A DNA stretch of 40,439 bases from an uncultured Lachnospiraceae bacterium (GTDB lineage: Bacteria > Bacillota > Clostridia > Lachnospirales > Lachnospiraceae), in NCBI GenBank assembly GCA_944381515.1, contig CALWLM010000161.1:1-40439 (forward strand), given 5' to 3'. Positions within the stretch are counted from its first letter, which is position 1; each line of letters starts with the position of its first letter. The position numbers and the translations under genes are program-made. Below the pieces are notes generated by a model that was given only the letters and a program-made list of their open reading frames with translations, was not told where the DNA came from and searched no databases. Below are positions 8,248-16,019 of this stretch, piece after piece.

Positions 8248-10278
8248 TTATTCGCTGACAATCCGATAGTATACTTTGGCCGTCATGGCGTATACCATCG
8301 CATACAGAACGGCAAAGACCAGTACCGTTATCACAGTGGTCATCAAAAACAATCCCACATCGTTCAGATTAAACAGAGCGATCAGGCGCACAATAATCGG
8401 AAAGGCAAAGGCCACATGAATCACTGCCGTTATGAGAGGCAAATAAAAGACGCTGAGTACCTGACTGCGGATGGATGCGCGCACCTCCTGGCGGCTGAGC
8501 CCCACCTTCTGCATGATCTGATAGCGCTCCCTGTCGTCATAGCCCTCGGATATCTGCTTGTAGTACATAATCAGCACGGCCGCCATGACAAACAGAAGAG
8601 CCAAAAAGACACCCAGAAACAGCAGGCCGCCGTTCATTTCATAATAGGAGGCCGTATTGTCATAACGATTCTCGATTCCTCCCTGGGGAATACCCGTCTC
8701 TGTCAATAGAAGAGACATCTGCTCCTGCACCGCCTTAACCTGTGCTTCATCCCCCAGATCAAAACCATAGACATAGCGCAGCTGATCCAACGCCGGATCA
8801 CAGTTATAAAAGATGCTGTCCTCCACTCCGATCTCCTGATCTACGGCGGTTTCAATCTGCGAAAGCACGCCTGTATCCGCCGCCAAAATCACATATACAT
8901 CGGCCACATTGTAAGAATCCGTAAGAGCCGCAGGATCTATCCCCGCTTCATCAAAGGTCATCCTTCCTGCAATCTGAAATGTCAGGCCGGATACCCCCAG
9001 AGTATCCCCCGGAATATCATTTCCCCGATACAGAAGAAATACCTGATCTGCTTTCAAAGCTTCCGGCAGCGTCCCGGCAGTCATCTGCCGGAAATCGTCG
9101 ATCCGGATAAAATGAGCCTCTGCGCTGACCATCATATCCTGCGCGCCCACCGGTCCTCTCAGATTGCTTCCTTCCCGTACCATCGCTCCATACATCTCCC
9201 GGTAGCTGATCACATTCTGCGCAGACAGACCGTTTTCCGCCAGATACTGATTCACCGCTTCCTCATAGGTATCCGCCTGGCTCTCTGTCACCATATTGGC
9301 ATAAACCATCAGCTCCCGGGGATAGCGGCTGTGAATCATATTTTCACTGCCTGCATACAGCGCCACCGTCGTTGACAGCATAACCAGCACCATTGTGGAC
9401 AGAATACAGATATTGGCCAGTCCCACCGCATTCTGCTTCATTCGGTAGAGCATGCCGGAAACAGAGATAAAGTGGCGGGTCTTATAATAGTAACGTTTTC
9501 TCCCCCGCAAAAACTTGAGCCAGGCAATACTCCCTGCCGTAAACAAAAGATATGTGCCGATAATCACCAGTATCACCGCCGCAAAAAACAGGGTCAGGGC
9601 CGTAATCGGAGATTCCGTGGTGATGGAAATATAATAGCCCGTCCCCAGGCAAAGAACGCCCAGTATCGCCATCAAAAGCTTTGTCTTTGGCTCCTGCTCC
9701 CCCGCCTTCTGCTGCTGCAAAAGCTGTACGGGACTTGCCAGATGGATTTGGCGCAGTGCATTCAGCCAGGTAAACAGAAAAATCAGTCCAAAGAGGATTA
9801 CCGCACTTTTCAAAGCGCTGAACGAAATATAAAAACCCAGCTGCACCGGAAAATCCATCAGTCTCAGCAAAAACAGATACATAAGTTTGGTCAGCAGCAC
9901 CCCGCCTCCAAAACCGACTGCGATTCCCACTGCCGCCACAATAAGAGTCTCCCACAGAAGAATCCGGCCCAGATGCCGCTTTTCCATGCCCAAAATATTA
10001 AAAAGAGCAAACTCTTTTTTTCTCTGCTTAATCAGAAAGCTATTGGTATAAAACAGAAAGATCACGGCAAACAGCGCGATTACGAATGTACCCAGCCCCA
10101 TGATCATTGCAACTACCGTTCCTCCTCTCAGATCCTGAATACCGGGATTATCCGCCATGCACTGAAAACTGTAGTACATAAGCACTGTTCCAATCACTGT
10201 CAGAATATAAGGGATATAGGTCTTTTTATTATTGCGGATATTCTGCAAAGCCAATCGGAAATAGAAAAAGCGCCTCAT
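8248..10278 (-). CDS. BceB-type FtsX-like ABC transporter permease
   Basis: A 676-residue membrane protein with the layout of the Bce (peptide-antibiotic sensing and resistance) permeases. Four N-terminal TM segments (about 20-180) include the FtsX motif with KKEFALFNILGMEKRHLGR; three more follow (about 200-310), then a large extracytoplasmic domain (about 315-535) and three final TM segments. In known Bce modules the permease both confers resistance to cell-wall-active peptides and signals to the sensor kinase through this extracellular domain. The start overlaps the ATPase stop by four bases (ATGA) after GGGAGGAGG, so the two are translationally coupled. The specific peptide cannot be predicted. 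Confidence 0.93.
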   Translation of the reverse strand: MRRFFYFRLALQNIRNNKKTYIPYILTVIGTVLMYYSFQCMADNPGIQDLRGGTVVAMIMGLGTFVIALFAVIFLFYTNSFLIKQRKKEFALFNILGMEKRHLGRILLWETLIVAAVGIAVGFGGGVLLTKLMYLFLLRLMDFPVQLGFYISFSALKSAVILFGLIFLFTWLNALRQIHLASPVQLLQQQKAGEQEPKTKLLMAILGVLCLGTGYYISITTESPITALTLFFAAVILVIIGTYLLFTAGSIAWLKFLRGRKRYYYKTRHFISVSGMLYRMKQNAVGLANICILSTMVLVMLSTTVALYAGSENMIHSRYPRELMVYANMVTESQADTYEEAVNQYLAENGLSAQNVISYREMYGAMVREGSNLRGPVGAQDMMVSAEAHFIRIDDFRQMTAGTLPEALKADQVFLLYRGNDIPGDTLGVSGLTFQIAGRMTFDEAGIDPAALTDSYNVADVYVILAADTGVLSQIETAVDQEIGVEDSIFYNCDPALDQLRYVYGFDLGDEAQVKAVQEQMSLLLTETGIPQGGIENRYDNTASYYEMNGGLLFLGVFLALLFVMAAVLIMYYKQISEGYDDRERYQIMQKVGLSRQEVRASIRSQVLSVFYLPLITAVIHVAFAFPIIVRLIALFNLNDVGLFLMTTVITVLVFAVLYAMVYAMTAKVYYRIVSE

Positions 10279-11045
10279 GCCTGCCTCCTCCCGCTGCCCG
10301 TAGCTATGGTGGTCAGCGTATCCGATATTCTCTGATACATCTCCTCTCGCCCAAGGGATGCCCGATACAGCTGGTGGAAAACCTGTCCGTCTTTGATAAA
10401 CAGCACTCGTCCCGCATGACTGGCCGCTGCGATGGAATGGGTCACCATCAGAATGGTCTGCCCTTCGCGATTGATGTCGGCAAACAGAGACAATAGCTCC
10501 TCGCTGGCTCTGGAATCCAGAGCTCCGGTAGGTTCATCGGCCAATAAAAGCCGCGGAGCCGTAATCAATGCTCTGGCAGCCGCCGTTCGCTGCTTCTGCC
10601 CGCCTGATATTTCATAGGGATACTTGTTTAAAATATCTGCAATTCCCAGCCGATGAGCCAGCGGAGTAATTCTTTTTACCATCTCCTCGTAGCTTTTTCC
10701 GGCCAGCACCAGAGGCAAAAATATATTATCCTGAACGGAAAAGTTATCCAGCAAATTAAAATCCTGAAACACAAAGCCCAGATTATCCCGGCGAAAAGAG
10801 GAAATCTCCCTCTCCTTGAGGGCGACAATGCTGCGCCCCTCCAGGAGCACCTCTCCCACCGTAGGCTTATCAAGAGCAGCCAGAATGTTGAGAAGAGTGG
10901 TCTTTCCCGACCCGGACTCTCCCATAATCGCCACATACTCCCCGGCCTCCACCGAAAAGCTCACGTCCTTTAACGCCTGTATTTTTGCTCCGCCCAGGCG
11001 AGTGGTATATATTTTTTTCAGATGCGATACTTCTAATAATGCCAT
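10275..11045 (-). CDS. BceA-type ABC transporter ATP-binding protein
   Basis: A 256-residue ATPase of the MacB/LolD/Bce group. Motifs: Walker A GESGSGKTTLLN, Q-loop VFQDFNLL, signature SGGQKQRTAAARAL, Walker B LLLADEPTGALD and H-loop VTHSIAAA. It should power the FtsX-like permease encoded next. I placed the start at the ATG at 11045 (MALLEVSHLKKIY), preceded by AGGAGG; the open frame extends 20 codons further upstream, but that part runs into the promoter and lacks a ribosome binding site. The gene has its own promoter with a BceR-like operator, so the transporter can be induced separately from the constitutively needed sensor genes upstream. Confidence 0.94.
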   Translation of the reverse strand: MALLEVSHLKKIYTTRLGGAKIQALKDVSFSVEAGEYVAIMGESGSGKTTLLNILAALDKPTVGEVLLEGRSIVALKEREISSFRRDNLGFVFQDFNLLDNFSVQDNIFLPLVLAGKSYEEMVKRITPLAHRLGIADILNKYPYEISGGQKQRTAAARALITAPRLLLADEPTGALDSRASEELLSLFADINREGQTILMVTHSIAAASHAGRVLFIKDGQVFHQLYRASLGREEMYQRISDTLTTIATGSGRRQA

Positions 11046-11074
11046 ATTCGTCGTCCTCCTGTGATTGTGAGAAC

Positions 11075-11148
11075 AGTATAGCAAAAAAGGAAAATGCCCT
11101 GCCATAGCCGCAGCTTACATTTTCCTCTTTATCCTTACATTTTTGTAA
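11075..11148 (-). promoter_or_regulatory. BceR-like operator and promoter of the ABC genes
   Basis: TTACA-TTTT-TGTAA (11135-11148) matches the TNACA-N4-TGTAA consensus of BceR-type response regulators, and the flanking bases extend it to a 7-bp inverted repeat. A half site TTACATTTT lies at 11114-11122. A -10 box TATACT (minus, 11080-11075) without a good -35 lies about 55 bases closer to the gene, as expected for an activated promoter. Confidence 0.8.
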
Positions 11149-11159
11149 GGCTGCCCGTT

Positions 11160-12155
11160 TTATTCCCACTGTACCGACATCGAATCCAGATCCATCCATA
11201 CTCGCGTACCCTTTCCCTCTTCCGATTCAATGCCTATCTCATGAGATAATCTTTTCATGATTCCCTGACACAAATACAGGCCAATCCCCGTGGCATTTTT
11301 ATCCACTCTGCCGTTCAGCCCGGTAAACCCTCTCTCAAAAACCCTGGGCAAATCCTCGGCCCGTATACCGATTCCCGTGTCCTCAATAACCAGACGGCAA
11401 GGGTGGGCCTGATCCAAATAAATAGAGATCCCGCCGCTGTGGGTGTATTTGAGCGCATTGGACAGCACCTGCTCTATGACAAACTGCAGCCATTTACCGT
11501 CCGTAAGCACACGCACTTTAAGCGGCTCATAATGCAGATACAGATGCCGATGAATAAAAGTGCGGGAGTATTTTTTGACCGCCGCCCGCACAAGCTCATC
11601 CAGATCGTTGCGGTGCAGATCCAGATCTGTTCCCATATCCTCCATTCTCAGATAAGTAAGAACCATCTCCACGTATTCCTGAATCCGAAAAAGCTGCTGG
11701 CCTATCAGCTCCCGGTCCAGACCGCTTTCCGACTGCAAAAGCATGCCCATAGCCGCAATGGGCGTCTTGATTTGATGGACCCACATCGTATAATATTCCA
11801 GCATATTGCTGCGGCTGTAAGCAGCCTGGGCCCGCTCTGTCAGACGGCTTCTCTGCAGGGAAACCACCAGCTCCTGATAGGCTTTTTCCAGGGCGTCCCT
11901 GGGCGGAGGCAAATGATCGTCGATCTCCTCCAGCTGGCTCTCCAGCCATCTGAGGGTATCCCACCGCCTCTTATAATCTCCGTAATCGAGCGCCAGAGGA
12001 ACCAGCCCTGCCGCCAGGCACAAAAGCAGACCATATATCAGCGCCTCCAGAGGGAAACGATACAGAATAAAAATCAGTATCAGTATCAAAAAGCAGAAAA
12101 GCAAATATCCCAATATTCTTTTTCTGCTGCTCAGATAAGCCCTCAGACTGTTCAT
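11160..12155 (-). CDS. BceS-type intramembrane-sensing histidine kinase
   Basis: A 331-residue kinase with two closely spaced N-terminal TM helices (about 13-31 and 37-57) and almost no extracellular loop, the architecture of intramembrane-sensing kinases that depend on a partner transporter for their signal. The H-box YYTMWVHQIKTPIAAM places the phosphorylated His at 127. The N-box is EQVLSNALKYT and the G1 box EDTGIGI; the GIGLYLCQ segment follows. It overlaps the response regulator by four bases and precedes the ABC genes, with the BceR-like operator in between. I infer it senses a cell-envelope-active peptide through the BceB-type permease. Confidence 0.93.
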   Translation of the reverse strand: MNSLRAYLSSRKRILGYLLFCFLILILIFILYRFPLEALIYGLLLCLAAGLVPLALDYGDYKRRWDTLRWLESQLEEIDDHLPPPRDALEKAYQELVVSLQRSRLTERAQAAYSRSNMLEYYTMWVHQIKTPIAAMGMLLQSESGLDRELIGQQLFRIQEYVEMVLTYLRMEDMGTDLDLHRNDLDELVRAAVKKYSRTFIHRHLYLHYEPLKVRVLTDGKWLQFVIEQVLSNALKYTHSGGISIYLDQAHPCRLVIEDTGIGIRAEDLPRVFERGFTGLNGRVDKNATGIGLYLCQGIMKRLSHEIGIESEEGKGTRVWMDLDSMSVQWE

Positions 12156-12850
12156 CCCTTCTCCTCCCCTGGCCCGTCTTCTCCGATCTGATATCCCAGC
12201 CCTTTGCGGGTCGTAATCATATCCTCCAGCCCCGCCTCCTTCAGCTTTTTGCGCAGACGATTGATGTTGACCGTCAGAGTATTGTCATCCACAAAGCTGT
12301 CCGAATCCCACAGATGTTCCATCAGCCGGTCGCGGCTGACCGCCCGTCCCTTGTTTTCCAGCAGCACCTGTAAAATACGGTATTCATTCTTGGTCAGCTC
12401 CATTCTCTGATTCCGATAGGTAAGGGTGGCGGAATCCATATTCAGGATTGCGCCGTGAAATTCCAGCAAATGACTCTGACCGGCAAAGTCGTAGCTGCGT
12501 CTGAGGAGGGCCTGCACCTTGGCCGTCAGTACGTTCAGATCAAAAGGCTTGGCAATAAAATCATCGCCGCCCATATTCATGGCCATAACCACATTCATAT
12601 TGTCTGAGGCCGATGAAATAAAAACCACCGGCACTTTGGATACCTGCCGGATCTGCGCGCACCAGTGATAGCCGTTGTAAAAAGGAAGCGTAAGATCCAA
12701 AAGCACCAGCTGCGGCCCAAATTGGACGAAATCATGCATGACGCAGTGAAAATCCGAAACCGCCCGGACCTCATACCCCCATCCTGTCAAATGCTTCGCC
12801 ATCGCTGCGGCAATAATTTCATCGTCCTCAACAATCAGGATTCGATACAT
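12152..12850 (-). CDS. BceR-type OmpR-family response regulator
   Basis: A 232-residue regulator. The receiver domain (1-115) has the acidic pair VEDDE and phosphoacceptor Asp52 in LVLLDLTLPF, and the switch Lys lies in FIAKPFDL. The winged-helix DNA-binding domain (about 130-225) contains ELTKNEYRIL and DSDSFVDDNTLTVNINRLR, typical of the OmpR/PhoB family. Start supported by AGGGAGAG before the ATG. It is the first gene of the sensor pair, and a BceR-type consensus site lies before the downstream ABC genes, so it most likely activates those. Confidence 0.94.
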   Translation of the reverse strand: MYRILIVEDDEIIAAAMAKHLTGWGYEVRAVSDFHCVMHDFVQFGPQLVLLDLTLPFYNGYHWCAQIRQVSKVPVVFISSASDNMNVVMAMNMGGDDFIAKPFDLNVLTAKVQALLRRSYDFAGQSHLLEFHGAILNMDSATLTYRNQRMELTKNEYRILQVLLENKGRAVSRDRLMEHLWDSDSFVDDNTLTVNINRLRKKLKEAGLEDMITTRKGLGYQIGEDGPGEEKG

Positions 12851-12921
12851 TTTTTCTCTCCCTGCTCACTTTCCTGTCCTTTATTTTTGTCAATCACAGA
12901 TTCAACAGATTCTCTGCCGCT

Positions 12922-12950
12922 ATTGTAGCACAACGGCAAATATCTGAGAA
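12922..12950 (-). promoter_or_regulatory. Candidate promoter of the response regulator/kinase pair
   Basis: Minus strand -10 TACAAT (12927-12922), 17-base spacer and a weak -35 TTCTCA (about 12950-12945), roughly 75 bases before the response regulator start. Confidence 0.45.
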
Positions 12951-13011
12951 GCATCAAGTTGCGGCAGAGCCGGAACCAATATGTCAAAGAGCCTGCCGGT
13001 AATGGAACAAC

Positions 13012-13039
13012 AAAAAAGACTCCTGAAAACTCAGGAGTC
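13012..13039 (-). terminator. Rho-independent terminator of the tRNA-Thr gene
   Basis: Perfect 9-bp stem GACTCCTGA / TCAGGAGTC (13039-13031 with 13026-13018) with a 4-base loop, followed by TTTTTT on the minus strand, eight bases past the tRNA 3' end. Confidence 0.92.
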
Positions 13040-13046
13040 TCTCACG

Positions 13047-13119
13047 AGCTGACGAGCAGATTCGAACTGCCGACCTCCTCATTACCAATGAGGTGCGCTA
13101 CCAACTGTGCCACGTCAGC
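13047..13119 (-). tRNA. tRNA-Thr (anticodon GGT)
   Basis: Full cloverleaf on the minus strand. The acceptor stem GCTGACG pairs with CGTCAGC; the D-arm contains AGTTGGTAG; the anticodon stem CCTCA/TGAGG encloses the loop TTGGTAA, giving anticodon GGT (reads ACC and ACU threonine codons). The T-arm GGCAG/CTGCT carries the TTCGAAT loop. The 3' CCA is not encoded, so it must be added after transcription. It is a single-gene unit with its own consensus promoter and a strong terminator. Confidence 0.95.
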
Positions 13120-13163
13120 GTCTTTGTTGCTGTCTGTCTGATCTCTCAGCGCCAGCAAAAAAT

Positions 13164-13192
13164 ACTATACACTATTCGGCGCAGGTTGTCAA
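13164..13192 (-). promoter_or_regulatory. Promoter of tRNA-Thr
   Basis: Minus strand -35 TTGACA (13192-13187), 17-base spacer and -10 TATAGT (13169-13164), about 45 bases before the tRNA 5' end. Near-consensus housekeeping promoter. Confidence 0.88.
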
Positions 13193-13329
13193 CTAAAATT
13201 TTATTTTTTTTGCAACTATTTTTTTCCTAATTTTTGCCATCCGTTGTTTTGCCCTTTGCCGTTTCAAATGGTCCTGAAAGACTGGGGGCTGAACAGAGAA
13301 TCTCTCTGTCCAGCCTCCCGTTTCCATCA

Positions 13330-14877
13330 TTAGATTCCCAGATAATCCTTTACAATCTGATTCATGTTCCAGGATACCCAAGAGTTGGTGTTATAATAGT
13401 TGGATACATCCTCCGTACCGCCGTTGGCTGTGGAGTCGCGGAAACCTGCCTGCATCTTGTTGGTCAGGCAAATGAAGATGTAGTTGTGATCCGGGTCCGC
13501 ATACACGGTTGTGCCGGTAAAGCCGTCATGACCAAAAGCGTTCTCCGTGGCGCTCTCGCCCATCCAGCTCTGATCCAGCTTGAAGCCGTAGCCAAACTCC
13601 TCGGACAGAACCGGATTGCCCTCTTCATCGGTATGATTTTCCTGATAGGTGGTATGTCTCGTTGTGAAGAGCTCTACCGTCTCAGGGCTGTACAGACGCA
13701 CACCGTTGTATTCGCCGCCGTTTAACATGCACTGCAGCAGGATGCTCAGATCATGAGCCGTAGAGAACAGACCTGCGTGACCGGCCACACCCTGGCCGCC
13801 CATACCGGCATTGCCGTCGTTTACCTCACCAATCAGAGTGTAATCTCTCCAACCGTCAAACTCTGCGAATGCCTCGGCATCCTTCTCACAGTCGTAGCCA
13901 ATGCCCGGCCAATTTTCCTCGTCTACCATACGGTACTCATAAGGATTTCCCAGAGAGGTTGCTGCAATCTGATCCTCGGTGAAGCCGTTCTCCAAAGGAT
14001 TATAGGTGGTGGAGGTCATGCCCAGAGGCTCATAAACATTTTCCTTTACGAATACATCCATATCCTGACCGGTAACAGCCTCAACGATGAAGCCCAGCGT
14101 CATGAAGGAGAAGTCGGAATACATAGGCTCCGATCCATCCGTCTTGAACTCTTCCACCAGTTCCAGATTCTTGATGTACTCCAGCTGCTCCTCCTTGGTA
14201 TCGCAGTACAGGAAGGTTGCTTCCCACTGAGGCAGTCCGGAGGAATGAGTCAGCAGCTGCGCAATGGTGATGTCGCCCTTGCCATTGGCCTCAAAGCCCG
14301 GCAGATAGTCCGCTACCTTGTCGTCTACGCTGATCTCTCCCCGATCCACCAGAATCATGATGGACTGAGTGGTCGCCATAACCTTGGTAATAGACGCCAG
14401 ATCAAAAAGCGTATCCGTGGTCATCTCGCGGGGATTTTCCGTCTTTACATAGACCGGATTCGCGTAGGTGGAACCCTCGGCCTCATAATCCGCATCGTAA
14501 TAATGTGCGTAGCCATAGGCTTTCTCAAAGATAACCTCGCCGTCCTTCATAGCCAGAACAACGGCGCCCATGCCTTCTTTTCCGTGAGGATAGCCGGCAT
14601 CATTCTTCAGGTAGCCGTCCAGCTCCTCATTCCAATAGGCATCCATCTGCTCTTCCAGAGAAGCAGTTGTTCCTTCCGTCTCCTCAGCCGTGGTCTCCTC
14701 CTGCGTGGGAGCCTCCGTCTCTGCAGCCGCTGTCGTTTGGGCTGTTGTTTCCTCTGCGCCTGCGCTGGTCTGATCGCCGCTGCCCGAGCAACCGGCCAGC
14801 ATCAGCATACATGCGGCCATCAGCAGGGCTGCAGCCCTTTTGGAAACCCTCTTCCAAACTGTTTTCCTTCTTCCCAT
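13330..14877 (-). CDS. Serine hydrolase lipoprotein, beta-lactamase/PBP4*-like fold
   Basis: A 515-residue exported lipoprotein: basic N-terminus, hydrophobic core and lipobox LAGC with Cys30, then a Thr/Glu/Ala-rich linker to about residue 75. The rest is a beta-lactamase-fold (Pfam Beta-lactamase, class C/PBP4*/EstB) domain: S162-I-T-K165 as the nucleophile motif, Y253-S-D as the second motif and FGHDGFTGT as the third (HxG). Such proteins include D-amino-acid peptidases, esterases and cell-wall amidases; B. subtilis YbbE/AmiE-type enzymes are a plausible comparison. I cannot tell whether it cleaves beta-lactams. Start supported by GAGGAGG before the ATG. It stands alone between the tRNA and aroE. 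Upstream lie a promoter with a palindrome in its spacer and a second copy of the site. Confidence 0.88.
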   Translation of the reverse strand: MGRRKTVWKRVSKRAAALLMAACMLMLAGCSGSGDQTSAGAEETTAQTTAAAETEAPTQEETTAEETEGTTASLEEQMDAYWNEELDGYLKNDAGYPHGKEGMGAVVLAMKDGEVIFEKAYGYAHYYDADYEAEGSTYANPVYVKTENPREMTTDTLFDLASITKVMATTQSIMILVDRGEISVDDKVADYLPGFEANGKGDITIAQLLTHSSGLPQWEATFLYCDTKEEQLEYIKNLELVEEFKTDGSEPMYSDFSFMTLGFIVEAVTGQDMDVFVKENVYEPLGMTSTTYNPLENGFTEDQIAATSLGNPYEYRMVDEENWPGIGYDCEKDAEAFAEFDGWRDYTLIGEVNDGNAGMGGQGVAGHAGLFSTAHDLSILLQCMLNGGEYNGVRLYSPETVELFTTRHTTYQENHTDEEGNPVLSEEFGYGFKLDQSWMGESATENAFGHDGFTGTTVYADPDHNYIFICLTNKMQAGFRDSTANGGTEDVSNYYNTNSWVSWNMNQIVKDYLGI

Positions 14878-14996
14878 TTAGATATCCTCCTCATATCATT
14901 TTTATTTTTCAGCATACCGCTGGGATACGGCAGCATGAAATTCACTGGTTCAGGCAAACTCCTCTTTTGCCGTTACAGATACATGTGTAGATACAT

Positions 14997-15093
14997 ATAG
15001 TACAATATTTTGTATATTGATCTCAAAAAAAGAAGCCTCTCCATTTTTTAACAATGGAAGAAATTGTTCGAAAATACAAAATAATGTATATTG
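14997..15093 (-). promoter_or_regulatory. Promoter with paired 17-bp operator-like sites for the serine hydrolase
   Basis: Minus strand -35 TTGAGA (15026-15021), 18-base spacer and -10 TACTAT (15002-14997). The spacer is almost filled by CAATAT-ACAAA-ATATTG (15019-15003), a 6-bp inverted repeat. A second copy at 15077-15093 matches 14 of 17 positions, and both are followed on the plus strand by ATCTC. The sites are 74 bases apart. This is the main content of the 14878-15239 gap besides the aroE promoter. The regulator is unknown. Confidence 0.55.
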
Positions 15094-15176
15094 ATCTCTG
15101 AATATAGGATAGCATACCCTACCGCTCTTGTCAAGCTTAAAGTGAATAATATTTGCTTCTTTTCCCTTATATTTGC

Positions 15177-15205
15177 TTGAATCCTTCCTTCTTCACCGTT
15201 ATACT
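15177..15205 (+). promoter_or_regulatory. Promoter of aroE-aroA
   Basis: TTGAAT (15177-15182), 17-base spacer, TATACT (15200-15205), with the aroE ribosome binding site GAGGAGG shortly downstream. This promoter lies inside the longest open frame of aroE, which argues against the upstream start codon at 15153. Confidence 0.75.
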
Positions 15206-15239
15206 AAAAGGCAAAGGTACTATGCGAGGAGGCTACGCT

Positions 15240-16019
15240 ATGGAATATGGACTAATCGGAGGAAAGCTGGGACACAGCTATTCAAAAATCATACACGAAA
15301 AATTGGCGGACTATCATTATGAGCTTGCGCCGCTGCAGCCGGAGGAGCTGGGCCCCTTCCTCACCGCCCGGACCTTTCAGGGAATCAACGTAACGATTCC
15401 TTACAAAAAAGATGTTATTCCTTATCTGGATGAGCTGGATGATGACGCCCGGTCTATTGGCGCCGTCAATACCATTGTAAACCGCAGCGGCCGGCTGACC
15501 GGGCACAACACAGACTGCTCCGGCTTCCGGTATATGATGAAAAAGGCCGGTGTCAAAGCAGCCGGCAAAAAGACTCTGGTGCTGGGAACAGGAGGCGCCG
15601 CCCAGGCCATTCTGGCAGCCCTCTCTTACGAGCAGGCAGGTCCCATTATCAGCGTCAGCCGTACTGGAAAAGGCGGCGCCGTCACCTATGAAGAATCCGT
15701 CCGCCTTCACCGGGATGCCCGTCTTATCATCAACACCACGCCAGCCGGCATGTATCCCGATGTGGACGCCGCCCCCCTGGATCTTACCCCTTATACGGAC
15801 TGCGAGGCTGTTTTGGATATCATCTATAATCCGTCCGAAACCCGCCTCACCGCCCAGGCCAAGGCGCTGGGCATGAAGGCCGCCACCGGTCTGACCATGC
15901 TGGTGGCCCAGGCAGCCTGCGCCTGCCAGCTTTTCACCGGTCAGCCCATACCGGAACAGCGAATCGACGAAATCACCGAAGAGCTTATCCAGGAACTTAT
16001 GGAGGCAAGACATGAATAA
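15240..16019 (+). CDS. aroE: Shikimate dehydrogenase (NADP-dependent)
   Basis: A 259-residue enzyme reducing 3-dehydroshikimate to shikimate in chorismate synthesis. N-terminal substrate domain: GGKLGHSYSKIIHE and INVTIPYKK with the catalytic Lys; then GAVNTIV and GHNTDCSGF, which bind shikimate and carry the conserved Asp. The nucleotide-binding Rossmann motif is VLGTGGAAQA, followed by ISVSRTG where the NADP phosphate is read. The C-terminus has GLTMLVAQA, matching the usual G-x-x-M-L-x-x-Q helix. Start chosen at the ATG preceded by GAGGAGG; two earlier in-frame ATGs fall at or before the promoter or within this ribosome binding site. It overlaps aroA by eight bases, so translation is coupled. 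Confidence 0.95.
   Translation: MEYGLIGGKLGHSYSKIIHEKLADYHYELAPLQPEELGPFLTARTFQGINVTIPYKKDVIPYLDELDDDARSIGAVNTIVNRSGRLTGHNTDCSGFRYMMKKAGVKAAGKKTLVLGTGGAAQAILAALSYEQAGPIISVSRTGKGGAVTYEESVRLHRDARLIINTTPAGMYPDVDAAPLDLTPYTDCEAVLDIIYNPSETRLTAQAKALGMKAATGLTMLVAQAACACQLFTGQPIPEQRIDEITEELIQELMEARHE

Noticed and set aside
13753-15000. Long plus-strand open frame opposite the serine hydrolase
   Set aside because: Antisense shadow of a gene with clear signal peptide and catalytic motifs; its own translation has no domain features.
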